43,244 nt of DNA, taken from positions 1 to 43,244 of IMG/VR virus record IMGVR_UViG_3300020219_000484. One strand, given 5' to 3'. Below the pieces are notes generated by a model. The model was not told the DNA's origin. It did not search any database and saw only the letters and a list, made by a program, of their open reading frames with translations. A program made the position numbers and the translations under genes. Below, piece after piece: positions 14,508 through 21,689 of the stretch. Numbering within the stretch: the first letter of the stretch is position 1; each line of letters opens with the position of its first letter. The stretch comes from a virus.

Positions 14508-16769
14508 TTAGAAAATCGGGGGTTCCATGATCGGGTTCTCTATGAGCGGTGCGATCAGCTCAGGCGCAAGCAATCCATCACCCGCCGGCACCCCTGCGTC
14601 AATCGGGATCTCACCCGGTGCGCCGAGTGGTGCGCCAGCAGCGCCAGCAGCGCCGGGTAGCCCGAGACCCCCGGGGGGAACATCAGGCATTTGTGGTATG
14701 AACTTTTCCACATCGGTGTCATCGCCCATTCGCACCATGGTTTCGCGCAATAGAGCAGAGATCGCTTCAGCCAGCGGCAAGTTCCCTGTCAGCTGCGCTT
14801 CTTGGATCCGCAACTGCGCTTCCTGAATCAGCGGCAGGAGAATACCCCATGCGTTCTTGTCACTTTCAGTGCGCGGCTTGCCCGTCGTGCCGGCGGCTAT
14901 CTCAATCTCGACCATTGTCAGCAAGTCGTCCACGGCCATGCCTTCGGGCCAGAACGCATTGGAGCCGACCATGCGGGTCGCATCGTCGCCGCTGATCCCG
15001 CTCAGCGCCAGCTCCGCGGTGTACTGCGCCATTTCCGTCAGCATGGTTTCCAAGCTGTCGCGGTCGGCCGTGGTACGAGACGCGAAACCTGTCTGTTGGA
15101 TCTCGGCTTCCGTCGCGGTCTTGGGAGTCAGAGCCGAAGACTGCAGCGCTTCCTGCACGCCGGCGATGCGCTCCATGTCCGCCATGATCGACGACGTGTC
15201 ATACAGCCGCGGGTCGCCCGAAGCCACTGGCTTCTCCGCGAACGAGTCGCGGAACGGCTTGTTCGGGTCCACCGGCTTGATCCCCACGTACTCTTGGTAC
15301 GTGCTGCCCTCGATTTTCCTGGCGTCATCGGGGGAAATGTTCGTGGCGTCAAAGAAAATGCCCGGCGCCGCGCGCTGGCGCACCAGCCGCTGGCTCGAGC
15401 GCACGGACGCGTACTCGTCTTGCAGCTTCATCAACCGGTAGGGCAATGACTGCGGGTGCCGCGCGCCGTCCACCGAGTAGAAGCTCAGGGAAAAGTACGG
15501 GTAGAACCGCGATGACGGGTAGTCGGGTTGGTAGGGCGCTTTGGCCCATACTTTTATGCCCTCGATCATGGTGTGAACGTGGCCCGTCCGGCGGTTCCAC
15601 AGCTCCACCACTTTTGCGAACGCCAGCCCTTCCTCGCCAACGCTGGTGCCCGAGGTCTGCGACGACTTCGAATACTGCTCGGCTTCCTCTGGATCCACCG
15701 ATGCGTCGGCGACACCGGTCAGCGCGACACGATCGCCCAGGGGCGAGCAGTCCATGTTGCGGCGCTGGAAGTACTGCGTCGCGGCCTTGGCGTCGGCCTT
15801 CGTCAGCTTCGGGAACATGGCGCACAGATCTTCGCAGGGCCGATAGATCGCGTTGGCGACCCAGTTCGCGTTGGGGTAGTCCGCAATGTTGCGCACGTCC
15901 AGCGAAACCTGCATGTCTTCTGGCGCCACGAAGTCGACGGCAAGCGCTTTGCGTATCGCGACTTCCATCCGCGTCTGGATGCTTTGCTCGAGCTGCTGGT
16001 ACTCGACCATTTTGGCGTCGTATTCTTCCTGGCTCAGCGTGTCGCCCTGGTACTGAATGCCCGTGGGGACCGCGGGGACCGGCTCCGGCGCCAGCGCCAG
16101 AGGCATCACGTTGCCCTCGTTGTCGTACTCGATCAGGTCCGGGTCCATCGGCGCGGGCTCCGGGATCGCCAGCTGCCCCATGGGCTGACCCTCGAGCACG
16201 AGGCGCGCGGCTTCAAGCTGCGCAATGTTGTCGCGCGTATCGTTCAGCTGCGACTTCATTTCCGGAATGTTCGTGCCCTGGGACACAAGAATGGTTTTCA
16301 GCCAGCCGACGCCGTTCGTCAGTGCCGAACGCACCTGCGCCCGCGCAGCCATTTTCAGACGCGTGTTCGGCGCCCGCCACAGCGCCGAGACGATCAGCTC
16401 GAGCGTCTTGGCCATGTCGTCTTCGGTGCGCGAACCGCTGTTGTTGACTCGCGGCGCCTTTCTGATTGATACGTCCGGATTGCGGGCGTAGAGGAACGAC
16501 ACCAAGATGTCGATGAACGCGCCGATCAGATTCGCCGAAACAGCCCAGTTCAGATTCGCCGTGCCTGCGGCGTAGCGCCGGTCGACCGCGTACTGAGCGC
16601 GCGCGTCCTTGTCGAACATGCGCGCCTTATCGTAATCGTCCCACAGCTTCTTGACCGCGTTGGATTCTTCCTCGCGCAAGCGCTTGTCTTCCGGGGTCAT
16701 CGACAGCCCGTTGGCCGTGTCGACGCCTTCTTGCAGTGCGCCTACGGCGCCGATGTCTTGTCCGTTCAC
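14508..16769 (-). CDS. Portal protein
   Basis: A 753-residue protein starting at GTG in a GTGA overlap with the terminase stop, with GAGG eight bases ahead. Residues 25-110 (EDKRLREEESNAVKKLWDDYDKAR and SANLIGAFIDILVSFLYARNPDVSIRKAP) match portals of short-tailed phages. A Pro-rich insertion lies near 200-250. The clip/crown region includes SLPYRLMKLQDEYASVRSSQRL and ATEAEIQQTGFASRTTADRD. The C-terminus ends in a Gly/Pro-rich tail after a helical segment ILLPLIQEAQLRIQEAQLTG, consistent with a barrel. Length is close to the P22-type portal. It would form the DNA entry vertex with the terminase. Confidence 0.85.
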   Translation of the reverse strand: MNGQDIGAVGALQEGVDTANGLSMTPEDKRLREEESNAVKKLWDDYDKARMFDKDARAQYAVDRRYAAGTANLNWAVSANLIGAFIDILVSFLYARNPDVSIRKAPRVNNSGSRTEDDMAKTLELIVSALWRAPNTRLKMAARAQVRSALTNGVGWLKTILVSQGTNIPEMKSQLNDTRDNIAQLEAARLVLEGQPMGQLAIPEPAPMDPDLIEYDNEGNVMPLALAPEPVPAVPTGIQYQGDTLSQEEYDAKMVEYQQLEQSIQTRMEVAIRKALAVDFVAPEDMQVSLDVRNIADYPNANWVANAIYRPCEDLCAMFPKLTKADAKAATQYFQRRNMDCSPLGDRVALTGVADASVDPEEAEQYSKSSQTSGTSVGEEGLAFAKVVELWNRRTGHVHTMIEGIKVWAKAPYQPDYPSSRFYPYFSLSFYSVDGARHPQSLPYRLMKLQDEYASVRSSQRLVRQRAAPGIFFDATNISPDDARKIEGSTYQEYVGIKPVDPNKPFRDSFAEKPVASGDPRLYDTSSIMADMERIAGVQEALQSSALTPKTATEAEIQQTGFASRTTADRDSLETMLTEMAQYTAELALSGISGDDATRMVGSNAFWPEGMAVDDLLTMVEIEIAAGTTGKPRTESDKNAWGILLPLIQEAQLRIQEAQLTGNLPLAEAISALLRETMVRMGDDTDVEKFIPQMPDVPPGGLGLPGAAGAAGAPLGAPGEIPIDAGVPAGDGLLAPELIAPLIENPIMEPPIF

Positions 16770-18379
16770 GAATACCTCGGCTGTACGTTATGCTCGGTGT
16801 CCGTCGCCATGAACCATGCTTCGGTGAACGGCTTGAGATACTTGGACGTGTGCGTCAGCGGCTTGTGCGGCTGCGTCATCATGTCCACGCCCCTGCCAAT
16901 CAGCCCGCACACGTCCGCCGCGTCATCATACCTTCCCGCGGGGAACGAGCACAACTGGTCCACGAGTCTAGTGGCCCAAGGGCGATGCAGCGGGAGGTAC
17001 ACCCGGCCCGCTGCGGCCTGAGCCTGGAACGACGCCAGCTTCAGGCTCTTGTTCTTGAGTGAGGTCAGAGGCTCGACCGCCACCCACACTGCGGGGACAT
17101 TATCGCGCATGGCTTGAGTCAGCGCCGGCGAAATGGCGTTGTCGATCAACCCGCCTTCGTTCCACCAACGCCGCGGCCGATGCCGCAGCACCAGCGCCAC
17201 GAACGCGCCGATCGTGACGTCGGTTGTTTTCTGCCCGTACCACCAGTCGACGACGTAGTACCCCCGGGACTCACTGAGCCCGAAAACCCCGTGCTCGGTG
17301 TAGTCGCCCTTGTCTTCCTTGGTGGCGTAGTCGCTGGCGCCGTAGAGGGTGAGCTTGTCGGGCAAGCCGCCCACTGCACCTGCCGGGATGTCCGGGTCAT
17401 ACCACTTGAACCACTCCCGCTTGAACTCCAGACCCTCGCCTGCTGTCGGGCGCTGCATATAGAGCGATGCCCAGGTGCGCGCCGCGCGCGGGTTGTGCTC
17501 CCACTGGGCCCAGTGCTCAGGCGGGAACCACTCCGGCCACAGATATTCGCCGACGTGCCGACCCAGCGGGTCGTCTGCGTGCTCGGCCTTGGCCGGCAGG
17601 TTGAGCACGGTCCAGTACTGCCCGTCGCGGCACAGCACGCGGCCGCTCTGCCCCTTGTAGTCTTCGGGCAGAATGCGCCCGGCCAAGTCGTCTTCGTGCC
17701 AGCGGGTCTGAATGAGGATGATCCAGCCGTTCGGCAGCAGTCGCGTCGTGACTGAGTCCATGAACTCGGCTTCCGTCTTGTCGCGAATCGTCGGGCTGTC
17801 CGCTGCCTCGCGGCCTGCGACCGGGTCGTCAATGATGATGCCGTTCGCCCGGTTGCCCGTGATGCCGGCGAGCAGTCCCGCGGCCATGAACTCGGAGTTG
17901 TTCGACAACGCCCACTGGTTCACGGCTTTCTGGTCCTTGGCCAGCAGCGGGCGATCGGGCCAGATGCCGATGTGCGCTGGCGACCGGCACAGCGCGCGGG
18001 CCTTGCGCGACTGCTTGTCGGCGATCTGCGCGGCGTAGGCCGTGAGGATGATCCGGTACCCCGGCCACTTGCTTAGGCACCACGCCGGCGCGACGACGCT
18101 GGCGTAGCTGGACTTCGCCGAACCCGGCGGCGCGAAGATCATCAACCGGCCCATTGGCCGCATGACCGTGTCCTGAATGGCGTCCATGATGACGCGATGG
18201 TGCAGCGCCACGCTGGTCTCGATCGGCTTGAACAACTCGGCTTCGGGGTCCTCGCTCGCGGGTGTGCCCGGGATGTCAACAGATCTGGCGTATTCGGCCA
18301 GTGAGGACCGCGCCCGTTGGCGCCGTAGCAGCTCCAACGCCGCGCTGCGCCGCTGCTCCCCGGTGATTTCCACGGTCAC
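16766..18379 (-). CDS. terL: Terminase large subunit
   Basis: A packaging motor of about 537 residues. The ATPase domain shows Walker A APPGSAKS near residue 85, Walker B NGIIIDDPV near 182, and ILIQTRWHEDDLAG near 222 (coupling motif with the TRWHxDDLxG signature of this terminase group). The nuclease domain begins near 345 with LTLYGASDYAT, whose Asp is the usual first metal ligand, and has FPAGRYDDAADVCGLI near the end. The start is either GTG 18379 (GTGA overlap with the small subunit, the pattern used widely here) or GTG 18385. It passes to the portal gene through another GTGA overlap. Confidence 0.9.
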   Translation of the reverse strand: MTVEITGEQRRSAALELLRRQRARSSLAEYARSVDIPGTPASEDPEAELFKPIETSVALHHRVIMDAIQDTVMRPMGRLMIFAPPGSAKSSYASVVAPAWCLSKWPGYRIILTAYAAQIADKQSRKARALCRSPAHIGIWPDRPLLAKDQKAVNQWALSNNSEFMAAGLLAGITGNRANGIIIDDPVAGREAADSPTIRDKTEAEFMDSVTTRLLPNGWIILIQTRWHEDDLAGRILPEDYKGQSGRVLCRDGQYWTVLNLPAKAEHADDPLGRHVGEYLWPEWFPPEHWAQWEHNPRAARTWASLYMQRPTAGEGLEFKREWFKWYDPDIPAGAVGGLPDKLTLYGASDYATKEDKGDYTEHGVFGLSESRGYYVVDWWYGQKTTDVTIGAFVALVLRHRPRRWWNEGGLIDNAISPALTQAMRDNVPAVWVAVEPLTSLKNKSLKLASFQAQAAAGRVYLPLHRPWATRLVDQLCSFPAGRYDDAADVCGLIGRGVDMMTQPHKPLTHTSKYLKPFTEAWFMATDTEHNVQPRYS

Positions 18380-18936
18380 ATCCACGGTTCGGGGTCGCTG
18401 CGCAGGGCCTTGAGATCCGAGAACAGCGCCGCGGTGCTGCTCCTGGTGGACTGCGTGGCCGGATGCGTGGCCGGGTGCGCCGGGGCCTGGGGGTTCGCCG
18501 TGGGCGCAAACGTGCGCGCAGGCTCCCCGGCGTCGTGGCTGTCGGCTGTGGGCTTGACGCGGTCTTGCGGCCTGATGCCTTGGGCCAGTTCAAGCAGCTC
18601 GGCGTCGGATTTAGTGTGCGTGGGGGCGTTGGTCGTCTTCTTGCCCGAGGCATCGTCCGTGTCCACGCGCAGGATCGCTTCGGCGGCGCGGAGCAGTTCG
18701 GCGGACTTGGAGTGCTTCGAACGCAACACCCGCCCCAGCGCGCGCACGGCTTCGATCTTCAGCGTTTGCGTCAGGACGTCTGGCGCCAGCTTCAGGAAGG
18801 CTTCCCCGAGCGGATCTTCGTCTTCCAAGGCGCCGTTGGCGCCTTTGGCGCTGTTGGCGCTGTTGGCGCGTGGGAGCGACGGCAACGAAGGTGCGTCACC
18901 TGTTGCCAGATTGTAGCTGAGTGGCTTTTTGCGCAT
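18376..18936 (-). CDS. Putative terminase small subunit
   Basis: A 186-residue protein immediately before the terminase large subunit and overlapping it. Residues of about 45-105 are helical and charged (LGEAFLKLAPDVLTQTLK, AVRALGRVLRSKHSKSAELLRAAEAILR), as in small terminase DNA-recognition domains. The C-terminal half is Pro/Ala/Thr-rich and likely disordered. The ATG at 18936 follows GGGGGA. The frame continues upstream through 48-base repeats to 19074, so a longer N-terminus is possible. Call rests mainly on position and size. Confidence 0.6.
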   Translation of the reverse strand: MRKKPLSYNLATGDAPSLPSLPRANSANSAKGANGALEDEDPLGEAFLKLAPDVLTQTLKIEAVRALGRVLRSKHSKSAELLRAAEAILRVDTDDASGKKTTNAPTHTKSDAELLELAQGIRPQDRVKPTADSHDAGEPARTFAPTANPQAPAHPATHPATQSTRSSTAALFSDLKALRSDPEPWM

Positions 18937-18960
18937 GGTTTCCCCCGCGCGTGAATATAG

Positions 18961-19074
18961 CCCCCCGGGGGTGTTCATGCAACGCTGGTTTCGCCGTTTC
19001 CTGCGCATACCCCCCGGGGTGTTTGTGTGGTGGGCTTTTGTCGCTTTCCTGCGCATACCCCCCGGGGTGTACAT
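18961..19074 (-). repeat. 48-base tandem repeats upstream of the terminase small subunit
   Basis: The word CCCCCCGGGG occurs at 18961, 19010 and 19058, each within a unit of 48-49 bases. On the minus strand, two units read GGGGGTATGCGCAGGAAA, which resembles the real gene start (G-rich stretch, then ATGCGCAAAAAG). Read in frame they would encode 16-residue units with TPGGMRRK. They look like duplicated copies of the gene's own translation start region. Confidence 0.7.
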
Positions 19075-19118
19075 AGACGTGGTGCCGATTACCTTGTGGG
19101 TGGGGCGCCGGGCGCCGG

Positions 19119-19197
19119 GTGTGCGGAAATGGCCGAATGCGAATTTCCATGGCCTTGGGTGTGCGGAATGGCCGAATGCGAATTTCCATGGCCTTGG
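19119..19197. repeat. Two near-identical 39-40 base direct repeats
   Basis: The stretch from TGTGCGGAAATGGCCGAATG to CCATGGCCTTGG at 19119-19157 is repeated at 19159-19197 with one A deleted. Each copy contains the partly self-complementary segments GGAAAT...ATTTCC (first copy) and CCATGG. Function unknown; it lies between the terminase start and the operator array. Confidence 0.75.
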
Positions 19198-19329
19198 CTT
19201 CTGTCACCGTTACCGGTACCTGGGGCCCCTCGTTTTGGGGGATGCCCCGGGCCCCGGCCCCCGAGCCTCACGGCCGCGTTATGTCACGTTGCATTATGTT
19301 CCATGCCTCAGGCTCAAGGCTGCCGCCTA

Positions 19330-19393
19330 CTGTATAGGCGTACAGCTGTAGGGATATACAGCTGTATAGGCATACAGCTGTATGGATATACAG
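19330..19393. promoter_or_regulatory. Four abutting LexA-type operator boxes
   Basis: Four 16-base units of form CTGT-N8-ACAG lie back to back with no spacer: CTGTATAGGCGTACAG (19330-19345), CTGTAGGGATATACAG (19346-19361), CTGTATAGGCATACAG (19362-19377) and CTGTATGGATATACAG (19378-19393). CTGT-N8-ACAG is the LexA (SOS) box of beta- and gamma-proteobacteria. A phage repressor with the same taste is possible, but none is visible here. The placement in the divergent region suggests DNA-damage or host-state control of at least one operon. Confidence 0.75.
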
Positions 19394-19439
19394 TGGCGCC
19401 TGGCGCCTGCAGCCAGATGGACGTCGGCGCCCCGGCGCC

Positions 19440-19745
19440 CTAGGGCCTAGGGCCTAGGGCGCCGGGCCTGAGGCCTTGTTGAACGTCCTAGGGCCTAGGG
19501 CCCGGGGCCTGAGGCCTTGTTGAACGTCCTAGGGCCTAGGGCGCCGGGCCTCAGGCCTTGTTGAACGTCCTAGGGCCCGGGGCCCGGGGCCTGAGGCCTT
19601 GTTGAACGTCCTAGGGCCCGGGGCCCGGGCCTGAGGCCTTGTTGAACGTCCTAGGGCCTAGGGCGCCGGGCCTGAGGCCTTGTTGAACGTCCTAGGGCCT
19701 AGGGCCTCAGGCCTAGGGCGCCGGGCCTCAGGCCTCAGGCGGGGC
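19440..19745. repeat. Six-copy 41-base GC-rich repeat array
   Basis: The core TTGTTGAACGTCCTAGGG occurs six times at 19476, 19517, 19558, 19599, 19639 and 19680, spaced 41, 41, 41, 40 and 41. Between cores lie variable strings of palindromic hexamers (CCTAGG, GGCGCC, GGGCCC, AGGCCT, CCTNAGG). There are no unique spacers, so this is not a CRISPR array. Possible roles are protein-binding iterons, structured DNA or RNA, or a packaging site; none is shown. Confidence 0.85.
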
Positions 19746-19769
19746 CCCGGCTGAGGGCCCTAGGGGGAT

Positions 19770-20100
19770 TCGGTAACCGTGTAACCGTGCCGAAAACAAA
19801 GGTTCACTTAGGGTTACCTACTCCAAGGCATTGATTTATAAGAAGTTTTTGATCGTCGGTAACCGTTAACCGTAGTAACCGCTAAACCCTGTCCTATACA
19901 GGGCCCTACCACTGTATGGGCGTACAGTGGTCGCATTTTACATAATATTTACTACTTTCTATTCTATCCATTATCTATAAGTAAGGTTAAGGGTTACTAA
20001 GAAGTAAAAACCTCAGACATATCAAGGCCTTGAAACAGGTAACCTTAAGTGAACCGTAGTCTACATGCATCGGTTACCAAGCACTACGGTTACTGCCCCT
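19770..20100. other. AT-rich core with GGTAACC-like words: candidate replication origin
   Basis: About ten copies of GGTAACC, GTAACCG or GGTTAC(C/T) occur in this interval. An 18-base inverted repeat (GGTTCACTTAGGGTTACC at 19801-19818; GGTAACCTTAAGTGAACC at 20038-20055, one mismatch) flanks an AT-rich stretch whose centre (about 19933-19985) is almost free of G and C, standing out in this GC-rich genome. Iteron-like words plus an easily melted segment at a divergent switch point suggest an origin. This is inference. Confidence 0.5.
19908..19931. promoter_or_regulatory. Fifth LexA-type box within a 24-base palindrome
   Basis: CTGTATGGGCGTACAG (19912-19927) is another CTGT-N8-ACAG site, here extended to nine-base arms ACCACTGTA and TACAGTGGT around six bases. 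It lies about 520 bases from the four-box array, inside the AT-rich core, a spacing that could allow repression by looping. Confidence 0.65.
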
Positions 20101-20240
20101 GTGACAAAAATCGTCACAAAGTGACAAAAATTGTCACAAAGTGACGTTAATTGTCACCGCACCGCAACAAACAAAAATTGTCACAAAGTGACGTGAAAGA
20201 GGTCACAAAGTGACGTTAATTGTCACCGCACCGCAACAAA
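20101..20240. repeat. GTGAC/GTCAC palindrome cluster with 39-base direct repeat
   Basis: Four 17-base palindromes of form GTGAC-N7-GTCAC lie at 20101, 20121, 20141 and 20210, and a 19-base variant at 20188-20206. The first three are spaced exactly 20 bases apart. A 39-base segment (20133-20171) is repeated exactly at 20202-20240. Evenly phased palindromes just before the first early gene suit an operator or initiator-binding site. Confidence 0.8.
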
Positions 20241-20324
20241 ACGGCTTTTCAGGCGTCCGGCTGTTTGGCATGGCCCTTGCATGTACTTCTATGAGACCGG
20301 CAGTGAAACAAAACAAAATACTTG

Positions 20325-20355
20325 TTGCATTTCGATACCGGCTCATGTTTAGAAT
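20325..20355 (+). promoter_or_regulatory. Candidate early promoter
   Basis: TAGAAT (20350-20355, five of six matches to the -10 consensus) follows a weak -35-like TTGCAT at 20325 with a long 19-base spacer. It lies 32 bases before the first plus-strand gene and after the palindrome cluster. No other good -10 is close to that gene. Confidence 0.3.
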
Positions 20356-20386
20356 GTACCGTCATACAACTAACTGAGACAGGACC

Positions 20387-20545
20387 ATGAAACAGAAACA
20401 GCGTCTGACTTACTTCGAATTCCTTACTGAACATCGCGTAGTCCGCGAAGCTCGAGCCTCTGCGCTCTCTCGTTCGCGGGCCCGGGTAGCGGCCTATCGC
20501 CTTCAGTGGTCCCATGCCACGGCGCGTGCTGGGGTGCAGTCGTGA
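20387..20545 (+). CDS. Small basic early protein, unknown
   Basis: A 52-residue, Arg-rich protein (MKQKQRLTYFEFLTEHRVVREARASALSRSRAR as two joined runs) with weak AGGA close to the ATG. It is the first gene of the plus-strand operon. The net positive charge and helical pattern would suit nucleic-acid binding, but no family is recognised. It ends VQS and hands over to the next gene through GTGA. Confidence 0.6.
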   Translation: MKQKQRLTYFEFLTEHRVVREARASALSRSRARVAAYRLQWSHATARAGVQS

Positions 20546-20748
20546 AGACGATTTCAGAATGGGTCGCGGAATGCAAATACATATCTGACACGACCGACAA
20601 GCACGGCGCCGTGCGGGAGTTTAATCACGACCCGGCGTGTTTCATCCGCTATTGCGAGATGCAGCGAGACGTTGCAACGCGTGAGGACCACCATGGCGCG
20701 GCCACCTACATACAAGAATGCATCGATGACATGGAGCGCAGAGCATGA
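20542..20748 (+). CDS. Small early protein, unknown
   Basis: A 68-residue protein from a GTG start in the GTGA overlap. It has three Cys and four His (ECKYIS, PACFIRYCEMQ, EDHH) and ends in MERRA, the same ERRA ending as the gene two positions on. No zinc-binding spacing is clear. Function unknown. Confidence 0.55.
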   Translation: MKTISEWVAECKYISDTTDKHGAVREFNHDPACFIRYCEMQRDVATREDHHGAATYIQECIDDMERRA

Positions 20749-20900
20749 CACGCAAAACCACACTCGCCGAACAGTACGCTGCACGCGCTGGGGCGACCGA
20801 CTACGCCATCATGCTAGCACGGACAAAAGCACGTAACCGGGGCGCAACTCCCGCCGAAGTACAGCGCAATGTAGCGCTGTTCGAGACGGTGCAGTCATGA
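20745..20900 (+). CDS. Small early protein, unknown
   Basis: A 51-residue basic, helical protein (MTRKTTLAEQYAARAGATDY; LARTKARNRGATPAEV) starting by ATGA overlap and ending VQS. It shares the opening MTR with the next gene. Too short for a family call. Confidence 0.5.
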   Translation: MTRKTTLAEQYAARAGATDYAIMLARTKARNRGATPAEVQRNVALFETVQS

Positions 20901-21070
20901 CACGATCCAGCACAAATGCAGTCGAGGCGCTCTGCGCCGAACTAGACGCTGGGGCCGAGGCGGCCGAGGCGCTGTTTCGGATCAGCCGCGAGCACAACAT
21001 ATCGGAAGGCTATCTGCGCTACCTGTATGACTACGCCGCCCGCATGGACACCACGGAGCGCAGAGCATGA
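20897..21070 (+). CDS. Small early protein, unknown
   Basis: A 57-residue acidic, helical protein (AVEALCAELDAGAEAAEALF) with an aromatic EGYLRYLYDYAARM segment, starting by ATGA overlap and ending TTERRA. No recognised domain. Confidence 0.5.
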   Translation: MTRSSTNAVEALCAELDAGAEAAEALFRISREHNISEGYLRYLYDYAARMDTTERRA

Positions 21071-21282
21071 GGCTGACACCCGCGGGACGGTACCAAGTTG
21101 CGATGCATACGCTCCAGCTTGCCAGAACTGAAGCATGGGCGCTCGATGCTGCGGGGCTCGGCACGGCCACAATGTGGGCACGTGTCACGGCTGCCGCTGA
21201 CCTTGCCGACGAACTGCGCCGCAAGTATGAGCGCAGCGCCAAGCGTAAAGCTTCGCGCGTGGCGAAGGTGGTGCAGCCATGA
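21067..21282 (+). CDS. Small early protein, unknown
   Basis: A 71-residue helical protein starting by ATGA overlap, with Ala-rich helices and a basic C-terminus (ELRRKYERSAKRKASRVAKVVQP). The basic tail would suit nucleic-acid contact. Its VQP ending comes from the recurring junction sequence. Confidence 0.55.
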   Translation: MRLTPAGRYQVAMHTLQLARTEAWALDAAGLGTATMWARVTAAADLADELRRKYERSAKRKASRVAKVVQP

Positions 21283-21500
21283 TGCATCTCGCCGTCTACA
21301 CGTTGAGCGCCGAATTCGGTCGCGTAGCCTACGTGACTTCAGGCGATGGGGCCGAAGCTATCCTTGACCTGATGCCACGGGCGCACGACTCGCCCGACGG
21401 CTGCGGTCTGGTCGGATATATCGGCTTCGCCAGTTTTCTCGCGGCAGTCGATGATGCCAGTGCATGGCAGAGAGCGCCGCACACCACTAGGAGCAACTGA
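21279..21500 (+). CDS. Small early protein, unknown
   Basis: A 73-residue protein beginning MMHLAVYTLSAEFGRVAYVT, probably a small alpha/beta fold. Its last residues TTRSN are encoded by the ACTAGGAGCAAC ribosome-binding module of the next gene, so the C-terminus is partly dictated by that module. Function unknown. Confidence 0.55.
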   Translation: MMHLAVYTLSAEFGRVAYVTSGDGAEAILDLMPRAHDSPDGCGLVGYIGFASFLAAVDDASAWQRAPHTTRSN

Positions 21501-21503
21501 CAC
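21486..21503 (+). promoter_or_regulatory. Recurring ribosome-binding module, copy 1
   Basis: ACTAGGAGCAACTGACAC sits directly before an ATG, provides AGGAG and the stop TGA of the previous gene, and recurs exactly at 22016-22033 and as a variant at 22489-22506. Confidence 0.7.
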
Positions 21504-21689
21504 ATGAACCAGACATTGGAACAGCAACTGTTGGCGCACGCTGAGACGTCCAACTGGCTACGCAAGGCTATCAAAGCCACAGCACTGCGAGACATTTGCC
21601 ACTCGATGAACGACACCGAGGCCTTGCTTGCAGTCTTGCAAGAGCGCCACGACTCCATCCTGCAGACACGTTACGAGGCGCAGTCATGA
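21504..21689 (+). CDS. Small early protein, unknown
   Basis: A 61-residue helical protein (MNQTLEQQLLAHAETSNW, LLAVLQERHDSILQ). Its first seven residues MNQTLEQ recur at the start of the gene at 22204, with near-identical bases, indicating duplication of gene starts. It ends in AQS at an ATGA junction. Function unknown. Confidence 0.55.
   Translation: MNQTLEQQLLAHAETSNWLRKAIKATALRDICHSMNDTEALLAVLQERHDSILQTRYEAQS

Noticed and set aside
19089-19443. Several 60-140 codon frames in the divergent intergenic region
   Set aside because: They run through direct repeats and operator palindromes, have no convincing ribosome sites, and show no recognisable protein features.
19440-19745. CRISPR array
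   Set aside because: The units abut with variable palindromic strings and there are no unique 25-40 bp spacers or Cas genes.
18937-20386. Integrase attachment site
   Set aside because: No integrase or excisionase gene is present, and the repeats are better explained as operator or origin elements.
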